A stretch of DNA of 64,000 bases from Streptomyces camponoticapitis (GTDB lineage Bacteria > Actinomycetota > Actinomycetes > Streptomycetales > Streptomycetaceae). A program made the position numbers and the translations under genes. Positions within the stretch are counted from its first letter, which is position 1; each line of letters opens with the position of its first letter. The stretch is taken from assembly GCF_014646115.1 (NCBI RefSeq), contig NZ_BMMV01000001.1, forward strand, positions 422,084-486,083, written 5' to 3'. Shown here in pieces: positions 8,537-21,420 of the stretch. The notes under the pieces are model-generated. The model had not been told where the DNA came from, ran no database searches, and saw only the letters and a list, made by a program, of their open reading frames with translations.

Positions 8537-8572
8537 TCGGTCTAGATTCTATGGGGTTCACGTTCGGCGGTT

Positions 8573-8605
8573 CGGCGGGGGGCGGTACGGGACCGCCCCC
8601 CGCCG
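8573..8605 (-). other. Strong 14-bp stem-loop between atpD and atpC
   Basis: CGGCGGGGGGCGGT (8573-8586) is the exact reverse complement of 8592-8605, leaving a 5-nt loop. It begins 14 bp after the atpD stop. The strength rivals an intrinsic terminator, but no U-tract follows and atpC lies downstream, so it may be an attenuator or a 3'-end stabiliser for the atpD message. Confidence 0.65.
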
Positions 8606-8619
8606 TCGAGTCCGGGGAC

Positions 8620-11012
<2,393 letters not shown>

Positions 11013-11032
11013 GAGTCAGGTCCCTTCCGTCG

Positions 11033-12631
<1,599 letters not shown>

Positions 12632-12676
12632 CTGGATTCCCTGCTCTCCTTGTTGGGCCCGAAGTTCTATGGGGGT

Positions 12677-12693
12677 CTGGGGGCGACCCCCAG
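12677..12693 (-). other. Tight stem-loop in the atpA leader
   Basis: CTGGGGG (12677-12683) pairs with CCCCCAG (12687-12693) over a 3-nt loop, 46-62 nt upstream of the atpA ATG in the 158-bp atpH-atpA gap, which is long for this operon. A processing, stabilising or translation-control element is possible. Confidence 0.5.
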
Positions 12694-12789
12694 GAATCTT
12701 CTGCAATTTCTGCACGGCCCAACCGGGCCGCAGTTCTTGGTCTCGGTATGTGTGTCTGTAATCGGGTATCGAAGACCGACCGTCGGCCC

Positions 12790-13605
12790 TCAGCCGGCGA
12801 GCCGCCGTTCCGCCTCTTCGAGACGCTCCGCGACCGTGCCGTTGACGACCTCGTCGCCGACGCGGACCGAGACTCCGCCGAGGACCTCGGGGTCCACGTC
12901 GAGGTTCAGATGCATCGGGTGACCGTACAGCCTGGTCAGAGCCGCGCCGAGGCGCTGCTTCTGGCCCTCGGTGAGGGGCACCGCCGTCGTGACGACGGCC
13001 ACCAGCCGGTCCCGGCGCGCCGCGGCGAGCCGTGAGAGAGTCTGGAGCCCCGCTTCCAGGCTACGTGCACGGGGGTGTGTGACGAGGCGCACGACCAGAC
13101 GCTCGGTGCTCGGGTTGGCCCGGCCGCCGAGCAGCGTGGTCAGGAGCTCCGTCTTCGCCGACACCGTCGCCGCCTGATCGGTCAGCGCGGCCCGCAGTGT
13201 GGTGCTGGACTCGACGATCCGGCCGAACCGGAACACCTCGTCCTCCACCTCGTCGAGCCCGCCGGCCCGCTGCGCGGCGGTGAGCTCGGCGACGGCCGCC
13301 AGCTCCTCCACCGAGTCAACCAGGTCACGCGGCTGCGACCAGCGGGACCGCACCATGCCTGCGACCAGGTCGGAGCTCTCGCCGCCGACCTGTCCGCGCA
13401 GCAGTCCGCCGACCAGGTCGGCCTTGGACTCGCCGGACCGTGCGGGGTCGGTCAGGACCCGGCGCAGCGACACCTCGCGGTGGAGCAGCGCGGTGACGGC
13501 GGTGAGCTCCTCGGCGAGCTTCGACGCGTCGACCGACGTGTTGTCGGTCAGCGCGTCGAGACGCTCGCGTGCGGCGGCCAGAGCCGCGCGGCTCGCCCCG
13601 TTCAT
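12790..13605 (-). CDS. atpH: F1Fo ATP synthase delta subunit
   Basis: 271 residues, longer than the ~180 of E. coli but usual in actinobacteria, where the N-terminal part ([20 protein letters not shown]) is extended. The conserved C-terminus contains '[20 protein letters not shown]' and '[20 protein letters not shown]', diagnostic for OSCP/delta. It links the peripheral stalk to the F1 head. Its ATG overlaps the atpF stop by 4 nt. Confidence 0.96.
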   Translation of the reverse strand: MNGASRAALAAARERLDALTDNTSVDASKLAEELTAVTALLHREVSLRRVLTDPARSGESKADLVGGLLRGQVGGESSDLVAGMVRSRWSQPRDLVDSVEELAAVAELTAAQRAGGLDEVEDEVFRFGRIVESSTTLRAALTDQAATVSAKTELLTTLLGGRANPSTERLVVRLVTHPRARSLEAGLQTLSRLAAARRDRLVAVVTTAVPLTEGQKQRLGAALTRLYGHPMHLNLDVDPEVLGGVSVRVGDEVVNGTVAERLEEAERRLAG

Positions 13606-14156
13606 CGTGCTGCCTCCGCGGTCGACGCGCCGTCCTCGAGTTCGTCGAGGAAGCGGTCGATGGTGCGGCTCTGCCGGGCACTGTCCTCCAGGGACTCACC
13701 GACGAGCTTGCCGGCGAGGTCCGTGGCGAGCTTGCCCACGTCACGTCGCAGCGCCGAGGCGGCCGCCTTGCGGTCGGCCTCGATCTGGGCGTGGCCCGCG
13801 GCGACGATCTCCTCGCGCTGCCGCTGCCCCTCCGCCTTCATCTCCTGGATGATGACGGCACCCTGCTCGGTCGCCTCCTGACGGAGACGGGCCGCCTCGT
13901 GACGCGCCTCGGCGAGCTGGGCCTTGTACTGCTCCAGGACGCTCTGCGCCTCGGTCTTGGCGGCTTCCGCCTTCTCCATGCCGCCTTCGATGGCCTCACG
14001 GCGCTCGTCCAGAACCTTGTTGATGTTCGGGAGAAGCTTCCACGCGAGCAGGCCGAAGACGATGACAAAAGCGAGCAGGCCGATGACGAGCTCGGGAATC
14101 GGCGGGATGAGCGGGTTCTGCTCCTCCTCGGCCGCGAGCTGAACCAGAGGGTTCAC
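13602..14156 (-). CDS. atpF: F1Fo ATP synthase b subunit
   Basis: 184 residues: one membrane helix at ~20-42 (PIPELVIGLLAFVIVFGLLA), then a long Ala/Glu/Arg/Lys-rich coiled coil (KVLDERREAIEGGMEKAEAA onward) that forms the peripheral stalk. Four-base overlap with atpH. 'WKLLPNINKVLDERR' just after the membrane helix is the usual b-subunit start of the stalk. Confidence 0.96.
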   Translation of the reverse strand: MNPLVQLAAEEEQNPLIPPIPELVIGLLAFVIVFGLLAWKLLPNINKVLDERREAIEGGMEKAEAAKTEAQSVLEQYKAQLAEARHEAARLRQEATEQGAVIIQEMKAEGQRQREEIVAAGHAQIEADRKAAASALRRDVGKLATDLAGKLVGESLEDSARQSRTIDRFLDELEDGASTAEAAR

Positions 14157-14199
14157 ATCAGTGCCTTTCCTTTAAGAAACCTGATCGTCGTGGTCCGTC

Positions 14200-14424
14200 T
14201 TAGTAGACGAACGGCATGACGAGGCCGATGAGGGCGAGCGCCTCACAGAACGCGAAACCGAGGATCTGGTTGGCGCGGATCAGACCGGCGGCCTCGGGCT
14301 GACGGGCGAGGGCCTGGGTGCCGTTACCGAAGATGATGCCGACGCCGACGCCGGGGCCGATCGCGGCGAGGCCGTAACCGACGGAGCTGAGCGAACCTTC
14401 AACGGCGGCAAGAGACTGAGACAT
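14200..14424 (-). CDS. atpE: F1Fo ATP synthase c subunit
   Basis: 74 residues from ATG 14424 (MSQSLAAVEG), with GAAAGAAAAGGAAGAA purine-rich sequence upstream. Two membrane helices flank the polar loop ARQPEA (RQP motif). The proton-carrying acidic residue is the Glu in 'FAFCEALALIGLV' of helix 2, so this is a proton-type c-ring. An open frame continues upstream into the atpB gap, but only this start fits the family length. Confidence 0.97.
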   Translation of the reverse strand: MSQSLAAVEGSLSSVGYGLAAIGPGVGVGIIFGNGTQALARQPEAAGLIRANQILGFAFCEALALIGLVMPFVY

Positions 14425-14501
14425 GCCAGTTCTTCCTTTTCTTTCTCGGACCGATGGGGGTTGGCCATCGGACAACTCAGGGGGTGCGACGGGGAGGGCG
14501 C

Positions 14502-15323
14502 TCAGTGGTGCTCGGCGAGCGCGCCCTGGATGTAGCTGCAGGTCAGGAGGACGAAGACGTAAGCCTGAACTGCCTGGATGAACAGCTCGAAGACCGTCAT
14601 CACGAGCACCATCACGAACGAGACGCCGGCGTAGGCGATCCCGATCCCGTTGAGCAGATACCAGCTCGCGATGGTGAAGAGCAGCAGCAGCGTGTGGCCC
14701 GCGAACATGTTCGCGAACAGTCGCACCGCGTGCGTGAACGGGCGGACCAGCAGGTTCGAGAAGAACTCGATCAGCATGGCCAGCGGCAGCACCGGGCCGA
14801 GCGACTTGTCGTAACCGGTGAAGTTCTTGAAGGCACCCACGAAGCCGTGGCGCTTGAAGGTCAGGGAGACCCACAGCACATAGACGATGAGTGCCAGACC
14901 GAGGGGGTAGGCGATGATCGACGTCACCGGGAACTGGGCGACCGGAATGATCGACCAGAGGTTCATCATCCAGACGAAGAAGAAGATCGAGACGATGAGG
15001 GGGACGTACTTCTCGCCCTCGCGCTTGCCGATCGTCTCGTAGACGACTCCGCGCCGGATGAAGTCGTAGCCCGCCTCGGCGACCATCTGAAGCTTGCCCG
15101 GGACAACCTTGGGCTTGTGGAACGCGGCCCAGAAGAAAGCGATGATGACGATCGAGCCGAGAAGCGCCAGCAGCATCGGCTTGTTGAAGTACAAGTCGCT
15201 GTCCCCGTCGCCCACGAGCGGCTTGAACAGGAACGAATGCAGGCCGGGGGCCGGGAAGCCACAGCCCTCGAAGATGTGGCAGTCGGTCTCGAAGGCGAGC
15301 ACCTGCGTCGGGTCAGCACTCAC
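14502..15323 (-). CDS. atpB: F1Fo ATP synthase a subunit
   Basis: About 273 residues from GTG 15323 (MSADPTQVLAFE), chosen because a perfect AAGGAG lies 6 nt upstream; in-frame ATGs at 15341 and 15359 have poor sites. Five to six membrane helices, with the essential Arg in 'LLVRPFTHAVRLFANMFAGH' (helix 4) and the C-terminal 'LFIQAVQAYVFVLLTCSYI'. It forms the proton half-channels against the c-ring. A 231-bp gap separates it from atpI. Confidence 0.95.
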   Translation of the reverse strand: MSADPTQVLAFETDCHIFEGCGFPAPGLHSFLFKPLVGDGDSDLYFNKPMLLALLGSIVIIAFFWAAFHKPKVVPGKLQMVAEAGYDFIRRGVVYETIGKREGEKYVPLIVSIFFFVWMMNLWSIIPVAQFPVTSIIAYPLGLALIVYVLWVSLTFKRHGFVGAFKNFTGYDKSLGPVLPLAMLIEFFSNLLVRPFTHAVRLFANMFAGHTLLLLFTIASWYLLNGIGIAYAGVSFVMVLVMTVFELFIQAVQAYVFVLLTCSYIQGALAEHH

Positions 15324-15554
15324 CGCGGGCTCCTTCAACATGGCGCATAGGTACGGCAACCTCGTTGTGTCGGCGCGGCGGGAAGCCGCGGTTCGGCACT
15401 GGACTGGTGGTTCGGATGTGGGAACGGCGACCGGGCTGCTCCGAGCCTCGCGTCGTAAGAGCAGGCGTCAGCTGGGGAGCCCGCGCCCTCGATGCCGCAG
15501 TTGGAACCGGACGATAGCAGGATCTCGAACTCGCACTTATCCCGCCCCTACCTC

Positions 15555-15968
15555 TCACGCCGACGTGCCCGTCTTCTCCGGCTCGATGTAAAGGATCTTC
15601 GCCTTCATATGAGCACGGGCCTGGGCCGCGATCCACGCGAGAGTCGCGATCACCAACGTCAGCGCGAACGCCTTGGGGTTGAACAGTGAGGTGTCCTTGA
15701 AAGCCGCCATGAAGACGAAGAGCGCCAGCACTTGGGTCGTGTAGAGCAGCAGGCCCATCCCCTGGAACAGATGCGGCAGCGACCTCGCCGTGCGCTGCAG
15801 CACGATGAGACCGATCCCCATGAAGACGGTCACCACCACCGCGGCCACACCGGCACCCAGCGCCCCCTTCCCGCCCGCGACCACACCACTGACCACCGTG
15901 GCGACTACGCCGACGGCAGCGGTGGGTACGGCGGCCTGGAGGAGGGTCCGGACGTCGTTCGAGGGCAT
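15555..15968 (-). CDS. atpI: ATP synthase protein I
   Basis: 137 residues with four hydrophobic segments (~14-31, 37-57, 72-92 and 100-118) and a basic C-terminus. Position as the first gene of the atp operon, length and topology match AtpI-like proteins, implicated elsewhere in c-ring assembly. Sequence conservation in this family is low, so the call rests largely on context. The operon promoter probably lies in the 265-bp region above it. Confidence 0.85.
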   Translation of the reverse strand: MPSNDVRTLLQAAVPTAAVGVVATVVSGVVAGGKGALGAGVAAVVVTVFMGIGLIVLQRTARSLPHLFQGMGLLLYTTQVLALFVFMAAFKDTSLFNPKAFALTLVIATLAWIAAQARAHMKAKILYIEPEKTGTSA

Positions 15969-16097
15969 GGCGGCAGCTCCGCTTGCTGGGTGGGGCAGAT
16001 GGTGTCCTCATGGACGAGCGTAGGCCCGGTCCGAGAGTTGGATTCTCGGGCCAACGGACCGTCGCACTACGGTCCTTCGGCTCTGGCGCCGGGTCTC

Positions 16098-16157
16098 GTG
16101 AACGGTATCACAAACTATTTGATGAGGTCTTTACCATGAAGGTGTGCTGACCGTCAC
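16098..16157. promoter_or_regulatory. Two Crp-like palindromes upstream of the atp operon
   Basis: GTGAACGGTATCAC at 16098-16111 reads GTGA-N6-TCAC, and GTGCTGACCGTCAC at 16144-16157 fits the Streptomyces Crp form GTG-N6-GNCAC. The second is extended as GTGTG...CACAC. They flank an AT-rich stretch (AAACTATTTGATGAGG) that is unusual here and is a plausible promoter for atpI, 130-190 bp upstream of its ATG. Short motifs like these also arise by chance in 64 kb. Confidence 0.35.
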
Positions 16158-16233
16158 ACATGAGGACGAATCTGCGCGTGTGAGCCGTACAACACGCCGT
16201 CTTGTCTGGTAATGGGGCCTGTTGAGGTAGTTC

Positions 16234-17688
16234 TCAGTACGAGGAATCCGCCTTGCGCCGGTCGGAGAACCGAGATCGCGGCCCGATCGCGGTAGCACCG
16301 TTGACGCCCGCCGGGACCGGAGCGGGCTCGCCCGCCGGGTCGCCGTCGGCCGGCTGTACGTCCTCGGCCGGCCGGGAATCGTGAGGCACCTGTGATCCGG
16401 CGCCCGGCCGGCTCTCCCGCGGCCCGGGCTCCTCGTGGGCCGCCTCAGCGGCCTCGCCGGCCTCCGCCGCCGACTCCGCCTGACCGTTCCGCTTACGGCG
16501 CCGGTAGCGGGGCGGCACGACGGCCTCGGCCCAGCGCGGGGTGCGCGGTGTGAAGCGGGGCAGCAGCAGGAGCAGCAGTCCCAGGGCGCTCAGCGCGACG
16601 ACCGCCAGCACGATCCACATCGTGGACATCGTGGACGAGGAGTGGACCGAGTACAGGACCACGCCGAAGGCGATCAGCGCCGACCAGAAGTACATGATCA
16701 GTACGGCCCTGCTGTGCGAGTGCCCGATCTCCAGCAGCCGGTGGTGGAGATGGCCGCGGTCGGCGGCGAACGGCGACTGGCCGTTCCAGGTGCGGCGCAC
16801 GATCGCGAGAACGAGGTCGGCGACCGGGATCGCGATGATCGTCAGCGGCAGCAGCAGCGGGATGAAGACCGGCAGCGCGGCGTGGGTCGCCTCACGGGTC
16901 GACCCGTCCGCGTAGATCTTCAGGGCGTCCGGGTCGACCTGGCCCGTCACGGAGATGGCGCCCGTCGCGAGCACCAGACCGATCAGCATCGAGCCCGAGT
17001 CACCCATGAAGATCCGGGCCGGATGCATGTTGTGCGGCAGGAAGCCGATGCCCATGCCCATCAGGATCGCGGCGAAGAGGGTGGCGGGGGCGGCGGCCTC
17101 GATGCCGTACCCGTACCAGATCCGGTACGCGTACAGGAAGAACGCCGCCGCGGCGATGCAGACCATGCCCGAGGCCAGACCGTCGAGTCCGTCGACGAAG
17201 TTGACCGCGTTGATCGTGATCACGACCAGGGCGACGGTGAGGAGCGTGCCCTGCCAGGACGTCAGCGCGACGGTCCCGACGCCCGGCACCGGGATCCACA
17301 GGATGGTCAGACCCTGCATCACCATCACGCCCGCGGCGATCATCTGGCCGCCGAGCTTGATGAGGGCGTCGATCTCGAACTTGTCGTCCAGGACGCCGAT
17401 CAGCCAGATCAGCGCGGCACCGGAGAGCAGCGCGCGCGGCTCGTTCGACCGCTCGAAGACCCCGCTGAGATTCTCCAGGTTGCTGGCGACCAGCAGTCCG
17501 GCGCACAGGCCGAAGAACATGGCGATTCCGCCGAGACGCGGTGTCGGTTCGCGGTGCACGTCGCGGGCGCGGATCGCGGGCATCGCACCGATCGCGATGG
17601 CGAACTTCCGCACCGGACCGGTCAGCAGATAAGTCACCGCGGCCGTCACGCAGAGCGTCAGCAGGTAATCACGCACAGGCTGCCCCAC
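16234..17688 (-). CDS. wecA: WecA/MraY-family undecaprenyl-phosphate GlcNAc-1-P transferase
   Basis: About 484 residues from GTG 17688 (VGQPVRDYLLTL); the start is uncertain. Roughly eleven membrane helices. Family motifs: 'DVHREPTPRLGGIAMF' near the N-terminus, 'NAVNFVDGLDGLASG' (Mg/lipid-phosphate site), 'MGDSGSMLIG' and 'RGHLHHRLLEIGHSH' (sugar-nucleotide His motif). It would transfer GlcNAc-1-P or a similar sugar-P to a polyprenyl phosphate at the inner face of the membrane, starting arabinogalactan-, teichoic-acid- or teichuronic-type wall polymers. The last ~100 residues are a hydrophilic Glu/Ala/Pro-rich tail. It is upstream of atpI on the same strand. Confidence 0.88.
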   Translation of the reverse strand: MGQPVRDYLLTLCVTAAVTYLLTGPVRKFAIAIGAMPAIRARDVHREPTPRLGGIAMFFGLCAGLLVASNLENLSGVFERSNEPRALLSGAALIWLIGVLDDKFEIDALIKLGGQMIAAGVMVMQGLTILWIPVPGVGTVALTSWQGTLLTVALVVITINAVNFVDGLDGLASGMVCIAAAAFFLYAYRIWYGYGIEAAAPATLFAAILMGMGIGFLPHNMHPARIFMGDSGSMLIGLVLATGAISVTGQVDPDALKIYADGSTREATHAALPVFIPLLLPLTIIAIPVADLVLAIVRRTWNGQSPFAADRGHLHHRLLEIGHSHSRAVLIMYFWSALIAFGVVLYSVHSSSTMSTMWIVLAVVALSALGLLLLLLPRFTPRTPRWAEAVVPPRYRRRKRNGQAESAAEAGEAAEAAHEEPGPRESRPGAGSQVPHDSRPAEDVQPADGDPAGEPAPVPAGVNGATAIGPRSRFSDRRKADSSY

Positions 17689-17874
17689 AGAAATCGCCGG
17701 CCATCTGAGGCACACACACTAGCTCGCTGCGGGAGGACCGTTGGAATGCGTGTAGCCACATGATGAAGGACATACACGGCGGCGCGTCGGTTGCACAAAT
17801 TCGTCTCACCATATCCCCCGCCGAATTTCTCACCGTGTGTCGCGCGTGTTCAACGGTGCGCGAGCGACGCGGGA

Positions 17875-18516
17875 TCAGTGCCGGGTCGGCACGCCCGTGA
17901 GCGCCGTCACCACCGGATCGAGAGCCTGGTGGATCTCGTCGCCGATGGAACGGAAGAAGGTGATGGGGGCCCCGTACGGGTCGTAGACCTCGTCCGCCTC
18001 CGCGTTGGGGGCCAGGAGCCACCCGCGTAGAGCCGCGGCCGCACGCACCAGCGCACGGGCGCGCTCGACCACGCCCTCGTCGAGGGGGTCGGGCAGCGTC
18101 GCCGGGTCTATGGCCCGTACGAGCCGCGTGAACTCCTTCAGCGTGAAGGTCCGCAGCCCCGCCGAGTGCCCCATCGAGATGACCTGCGCCCGGTGGTCAC
18201 GCGTCGCCGTGAGCACCAGGTCCGCGCGGATCACGTGCTCGTCCAGCAGCTCCCGCCCGACGAAGCCGGACGGGTCCGCGCCGAAATCCGCCAGGACGGC
18301 CTCCGCGTTGGCCTCCATCGAGGCCCCCTCGTGTCCCCAGGTGCCCGCGCTCTCCACGATGAGCCCGCCCGTGAGCCGCTCGCCGAGGCGGTCGCTCAGG
18401 GCATGCCGGTTCAGCCGCTCGGTGATGGGCGAGCGGCACACGTTGCCGGTGCTGACGTGGAGGATGCGGAAGGTGTCGGGAAGTCCCGCTATGCCACGCC
18501 CCTCAGGGGCGGTCAA
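17875..18516 (-). CDS. Low-molecular-weight protein-tyrosine-phosphatase homologue with Ser for catalytic Cys
   Basis: 213 residues. The P-loop reads LHVSTGNVCRSP (19-30): the normal C-x5-R nucleophile is Ser22 (codon AGC), while the loop Gly/Asn, Cys27, Arg28 and Ser29 are kept. The general-acid DPYG motif is also present near the C-terminus (VYDPYGAPITFFRS). The family is LMW-PTP; a nucleophile change to Ser normally abolishes the reaction but keeps ligand binding. The start ATG overlaps the tsaC stop (ATGA), so the two genes are coupled. It may be a pseudophosphatase binding a phosphoprotein or anion; a distant arsenate-reductase-like role is less likely. Confidence 0.85.
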   Translation of the reverse strand: MTAPEGRGIAGLPDTFRILHVSTGNVCRSPITERLNRHALSDRLGERLTGGLIVESAGTWGHEGASMEANAEAVLADFGADPSGFVGRELLDEHVIRADLVLTATRDHRAQVISMGHSAGLRTFTLKEFTRLVRAIDPATLPDPLDEGVVERARALVRAAAALRGWLLAPNAEADEVYDPYGAPITFFRSIGDEIHQALDPVVTALTGVPTRH

Positions 18517-19160
18517 TTGGCCACCTCGAGGTCGGGTACGACCTTGCGGAGCTCGTCGGCGTCGACGGCGCCCGCGCGCAGCAGCAGCGGGACCTTGCCG
18601 GTCACGTCGACGATCGACGACGGAACGATGCCCGGTGTCGGGCCCCCGTCGAGATAGACCGACACGGCGTCCGCGAGCATCTCCTGCGCCGCGTCACAGT
18701 CCTCCGGCGCGGGATGTCCGGTCAGGTTGGCGCTGGAGACGGCCATCGGACCGACCTCGGTCAGCAGCTCGATCGCGACGGGGTGCAGAGGCATCCGGAT
18801 CGCGACGGTGCCACGGGTGTCGCCGAGGTCCCACTGGAGCGAGGGCTGGTGCTTGGCGACGAGCGTGAGCGCGCCGGGCCAGAACGCGTCGACGAGCTCC
18901 CACGCCTGCTCGGAGAAGTCCGTGACCAGGCCGTGCAGGGTGTTCGGGGAGCCGATGAGCACGGGCGTGGGCATGTTGCGGCCGCGGCCCTTGGCGTCGA
19001 GGAGGTCGGCGACGGCCTCGGTGCTGAAGGCGTCGGCGCCGAGCCCGTAGACGGTGTCGGTGGGCAGGACGACGAGCTCGCCGCGACGGACGGCGGACGC
19101 GGCTTCACGCAGACCGGTCGTACGGTCGGTCGCGTCGTTGCAGTCGTATCGCCGTGCCAT
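18513..19160 (-). CDS. tsaC: Threonylcarbamoyl-AMP synthase (TsaC/YrdC/Sua5)
   Basis: 215 residues, the length of the short TsaC form rather than full Sua5. It condenses threonine, bicarbonate and ATP to threonylcarbamoyl-AMP for t6A37 modification of ANN-decoding tRNAs. Characteristic segments: 'VVLPTDTVYGLGADAF' (30-45), 'KGRGRNMPTPVLIGS', 'ALTLVAKHQ', 'TVAIRMPLHP' and 'MAVSSANLTGHP' (SAN motif). It is tightly linked to prmC (86 bp upstream) and overlaps the phosphatase-like gene. Confidence 0.95.
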   Translation of the reverse strand: MARRYDCNDATDRTTGLREAASAVRRGELVVLPTDTVYGLGADAFSTEAVADLLDAKGRGRNMPTPVLIGSPNTLHGLVTDFSEQAWELVDAFWPGALTLVAKHQPSLQWDLGDTRGTVAIRMPLHPVAIELLTEVGPMAVSSANLTGHPAPEDCDAAQEMLADAVSVYLDGGPTPGIVPSSIVDVTGKVPLLLRAGAVDADELRKVVPDLEVAN

Positions 19161-19246
19161 CTAACGGCCCTCTCTCTTCTGTGTTTTTGAGACTCGGTTC
19201 GCCTCCGGGGCGCGCCCCTTCGGCTCACTCGTACGCGTTCCGGTGT

Positions 19247-20152
19247 TCACGGCATGGCCTTGCGTGCCGTCGCGAAGCGCGGGCGCTTGTTCAGGTCCGG
19301 GTGGTCGGCCGCGTCCGCCCAGCCGGCCTCCTCGCTGAAGATCCACGGGACCTGCCCGCCCTGGGTGTCCGCGTGCTCCACGACCACGAGGCCGCCGGGG
19401 CGCAGCAGTCGGTGCGCGGTGCGTTCGATGCCCCGGATCGTGTCCAGCCCGTCCTCACCGGAGAAGAGCGCCATCTCCGGGTCGTGGTCGCGGGCCTCGG
19501 GTGCCACGTACTCCCACTCCGTGAGCGGGATGTACGGCGGATTGGAGATGACCAGATCGACCTGGCCGTCGAAGTCCGGGAGGGCCGTCAGAGCGTCTCC
19601 GCGGTGCACGGTGACCCTGGACCCCTCGGCGTTGCGCCGCGTCCAGGTGAGGGCGTCCTCGGACAGCTCCACGGCGTGCACACGCGAGCGCGGCACCTCC
19701 TGTGCCATGGCGAGCGCGATCGCGCCGGATCCCGAGCAGAGATCGACGATCAGCGGCTCGACGACATCCATCGCGCGGACCGCGTCTATGGCCCAGCCGA
19801 CGACGGACTCGGTCTCCGGCCTGGGCACGAACACCCCTGGCCCGACCTGGAGTTCCAGATACCGGAAGAAGACCCGCCCGGTGATGTGCTGGAGCGGCTC
19901 GCGGGCCTCACGGCGCGCGACGGTCTCCCAGTAGCGGGCGTCGAACTCCTCGTCCACGACGCTGTGCAGCTCTCCGCGCTTGACGCCGTGCACGAACGCG
20001 GCGAGTTCCTCCGCGTCGAACCGCGGCGACGGCACGCCCGCGTCGGCCAGCCGCTGGGTGGCCTGGGCCACCTCGGCAAGCAGCAGACTGCGGGGGGCGG
20101 GCCCGCGACGGAGCCGCGATGAGTCGCTGGGCCCCCCAGAAGGTGGCTGCAC
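19247..20152 (-). CDS. prmC: Peptide chain release factor N5-glutamine methyltransferase
   Basis: 301 residues from GTG 20152, supported by AGGAGG 7 nt upstream. SAM-binding motif 'IVDLCSGSGAIALAMA' (~158-173) and the catalytic NPPY in 'LVISNPPYIPLTEW' identify the PrmC/HemK family, which methylates Gln of the GGQ motif in release factors. Its neighbour prfA encodes the substrate, 63 bp upstream. The N-terminal ~25 residues are low complexity and extra to the family. Confidence 0.95.
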   Translation of the reverse strand: MQPPSGGPSDSSRLRRGPAPRSLLLAEVAQATQRLADAGVPSPRFDAEELAAFVHGVKRGELHSVVDEEFDARYWETVARREAREPLQHITGRVFFRYLELQVGPGVFVPRPETESVVGWAIDAVRAMDVVEPLIVDLCSGSGAIALAMAQEVPRSRVHAVELSEDALTWTRRNAEGSRVTVHRGDALTALPDFDGQVDLVISNPPYIPLTEWEYVAPEARDHDPEMALFSGEDGLDTIRGIERTAHRLLRPGGLVVVEHADTQGGQVPWIFSEEAGWADAADHPDLNKRPRFATARKAMP

Positions 20153-20215
20153 GCTGGTTCCTCCTGAGACGTGGACGGGGAGGGGACGTGATCGGTAGGG
20201 ACGTGACGTGACGGC

Positions 20216-21307
20216 TCAGGCGGCCGCGAGCTTCGCCGCCGAGTCGGCGTCGACGCAGGCCTGGATCACTGCCGCCAGCTCACCGTCGAGCACTTGGTCC
20301 AAGTTGTACGCCTTGAAGCCGACCCGGTGGTCCGAGATCCGGTTTTCCGGGAAGTTGTACGTACGGATCTTCTCGGACCGGTCGACGGTACGCACCTGGC
20401 TGCGCCGGACGTCCGCCGCGTTCTTCTCCGCCTCCTCCTGTGCCGCGGCGAGCAGCCGCGAGCGCAGGATACGCATGGCCTGCTCCTTGTTCTGGAGCTG
20501 GCTCTTCTCGTTCTGGCAGGAGGCGACGACTCCGGTGGGCAGATGCGTGATCCGGACGGCTGAGTCCGTCGTGTTGACGGACTGGCCGCCGGGGCCCGAG
20601 GAGCGGTAGACGTCGATACGCAGGTCGTTGGCGAGGATCTCCACGTCGACCTCCTCCGCCTCCGGCGTCACGAGGACACCGGCCGCCGAGGTGTGGATCC
20701 GGCCCTGCGACTCGGTGGACGGCACCCGCTGCACGCGGTGCACGCCGCCCTCGTACTTCAGCCGCGCCCAGACGCCCTGTCCCGGCTCGGTGGCCCCGTT
20801 GCCGCCCTTGGTCTTCACGGCGACCTGGACGTCCTTGTAGCCGCCCAGTTCGGACTCGGTGGCGTCGATGATCTCGGTCTTCCAGCCCACGCGCTCGGCG
20901 TACCGCAGGTACATCCGCAGAAGGTCCCCGGCGAAGAGCGCCGACTCGTCGCCGCCCGCGCCCGCCTTGATCTCCAGGATGACGTCCTTGTCGTCGCTGG
21001 GGTCGCGCGGGACGAGCAGCAGACGGAGCTTCTCCGTCAGTTCGTCGCGCTGCTTCTCCAGCACCTTGACCTCGGCGGCGAATTCGCCGGCCGACGCGTC
21101 GGTGGGGTCGGCCGCGAACTCACGGGCGGTCTCGATGTCGTCCCCGGTCCGCTTCCAGGCGCCGTACGTCCCGATGATCGGGGTCAGTTCGGCGTACCGC
21201 TTGTTGAGCTTGCGGGCGTGCGCCTGGTCCGTGTGGACCGACGGGTCGGCGAGCTTCTTCTCCAGGTCGGCGTGCTCGCCGACCAGTTCCTCGACCGCCT
21301 CGAACAT
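20216..21307 (-). CDS. prfA: Peptide chain release factor 1
   Basis: 363 residues from ATG 21307 ([12 protein letters not shown]) with AGGAG 8 nt upstream. The GGQ motif occurs in '[17 protein letters not shown]' and the codon-recognition region carries '[19 protein letters not shown]' around 180-200. RF1 reads UAA and UAG and triggers peptide release in the ribosome. prmC follows on the same strand. A longer in-frame extension upstream crosses rpmE and is not real. Confidence 0.97.
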   Translation of the reverse strand: MFEAVEELVGEHADLEKKLADPSVHTDQAHARKLNKRYAELTPIIGTYGAWKRTGDDIETAREFAADPTDASAGEFAAEVKVLEKQRDELTEKLRLLLVPRDPSDDKDVILEIKAGAGGDESALFAGDLLRMYLRYAERVGWKTEIIDATESELGGYKDVQVAVKTKGGNGATEPGQGVWARLKYEGGVHRVQRVPSTESQGRIHTSAAGVLVTPEAEEVDVEILANDLRIDVYRSSGPGGQSVNTTDSAVRITHLPTGVVASCQNEKSQLQNKEQAMRILRSRLLAAAQEEAEKNAADVRRSQVRTVDRSEKIRTYNFPENRISDHRVGFKAYNLDQVLDGELAAVIQACVDADSAAKLAAA

Positions 21308-21420
21308 TCGGGGGCTCCTGGGTTGCGTACGTGGGTGCTGCGCGAAGGTGCTGCGGGACGGCAAAGCGCCGGTCTCGGCGCCCCAGGGCAGGGGCGCCGA
21401 GAACCGGCGCAGTTGGCTCG

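Noticed and set aside
17689..17874. A missing glyA between the phosphatase-like gene and wecA
   Set aside because: I recall glyA at this place in S. coelicolor, but this is memory only and the 186-bp gap shows no remnant, so no claim is made.
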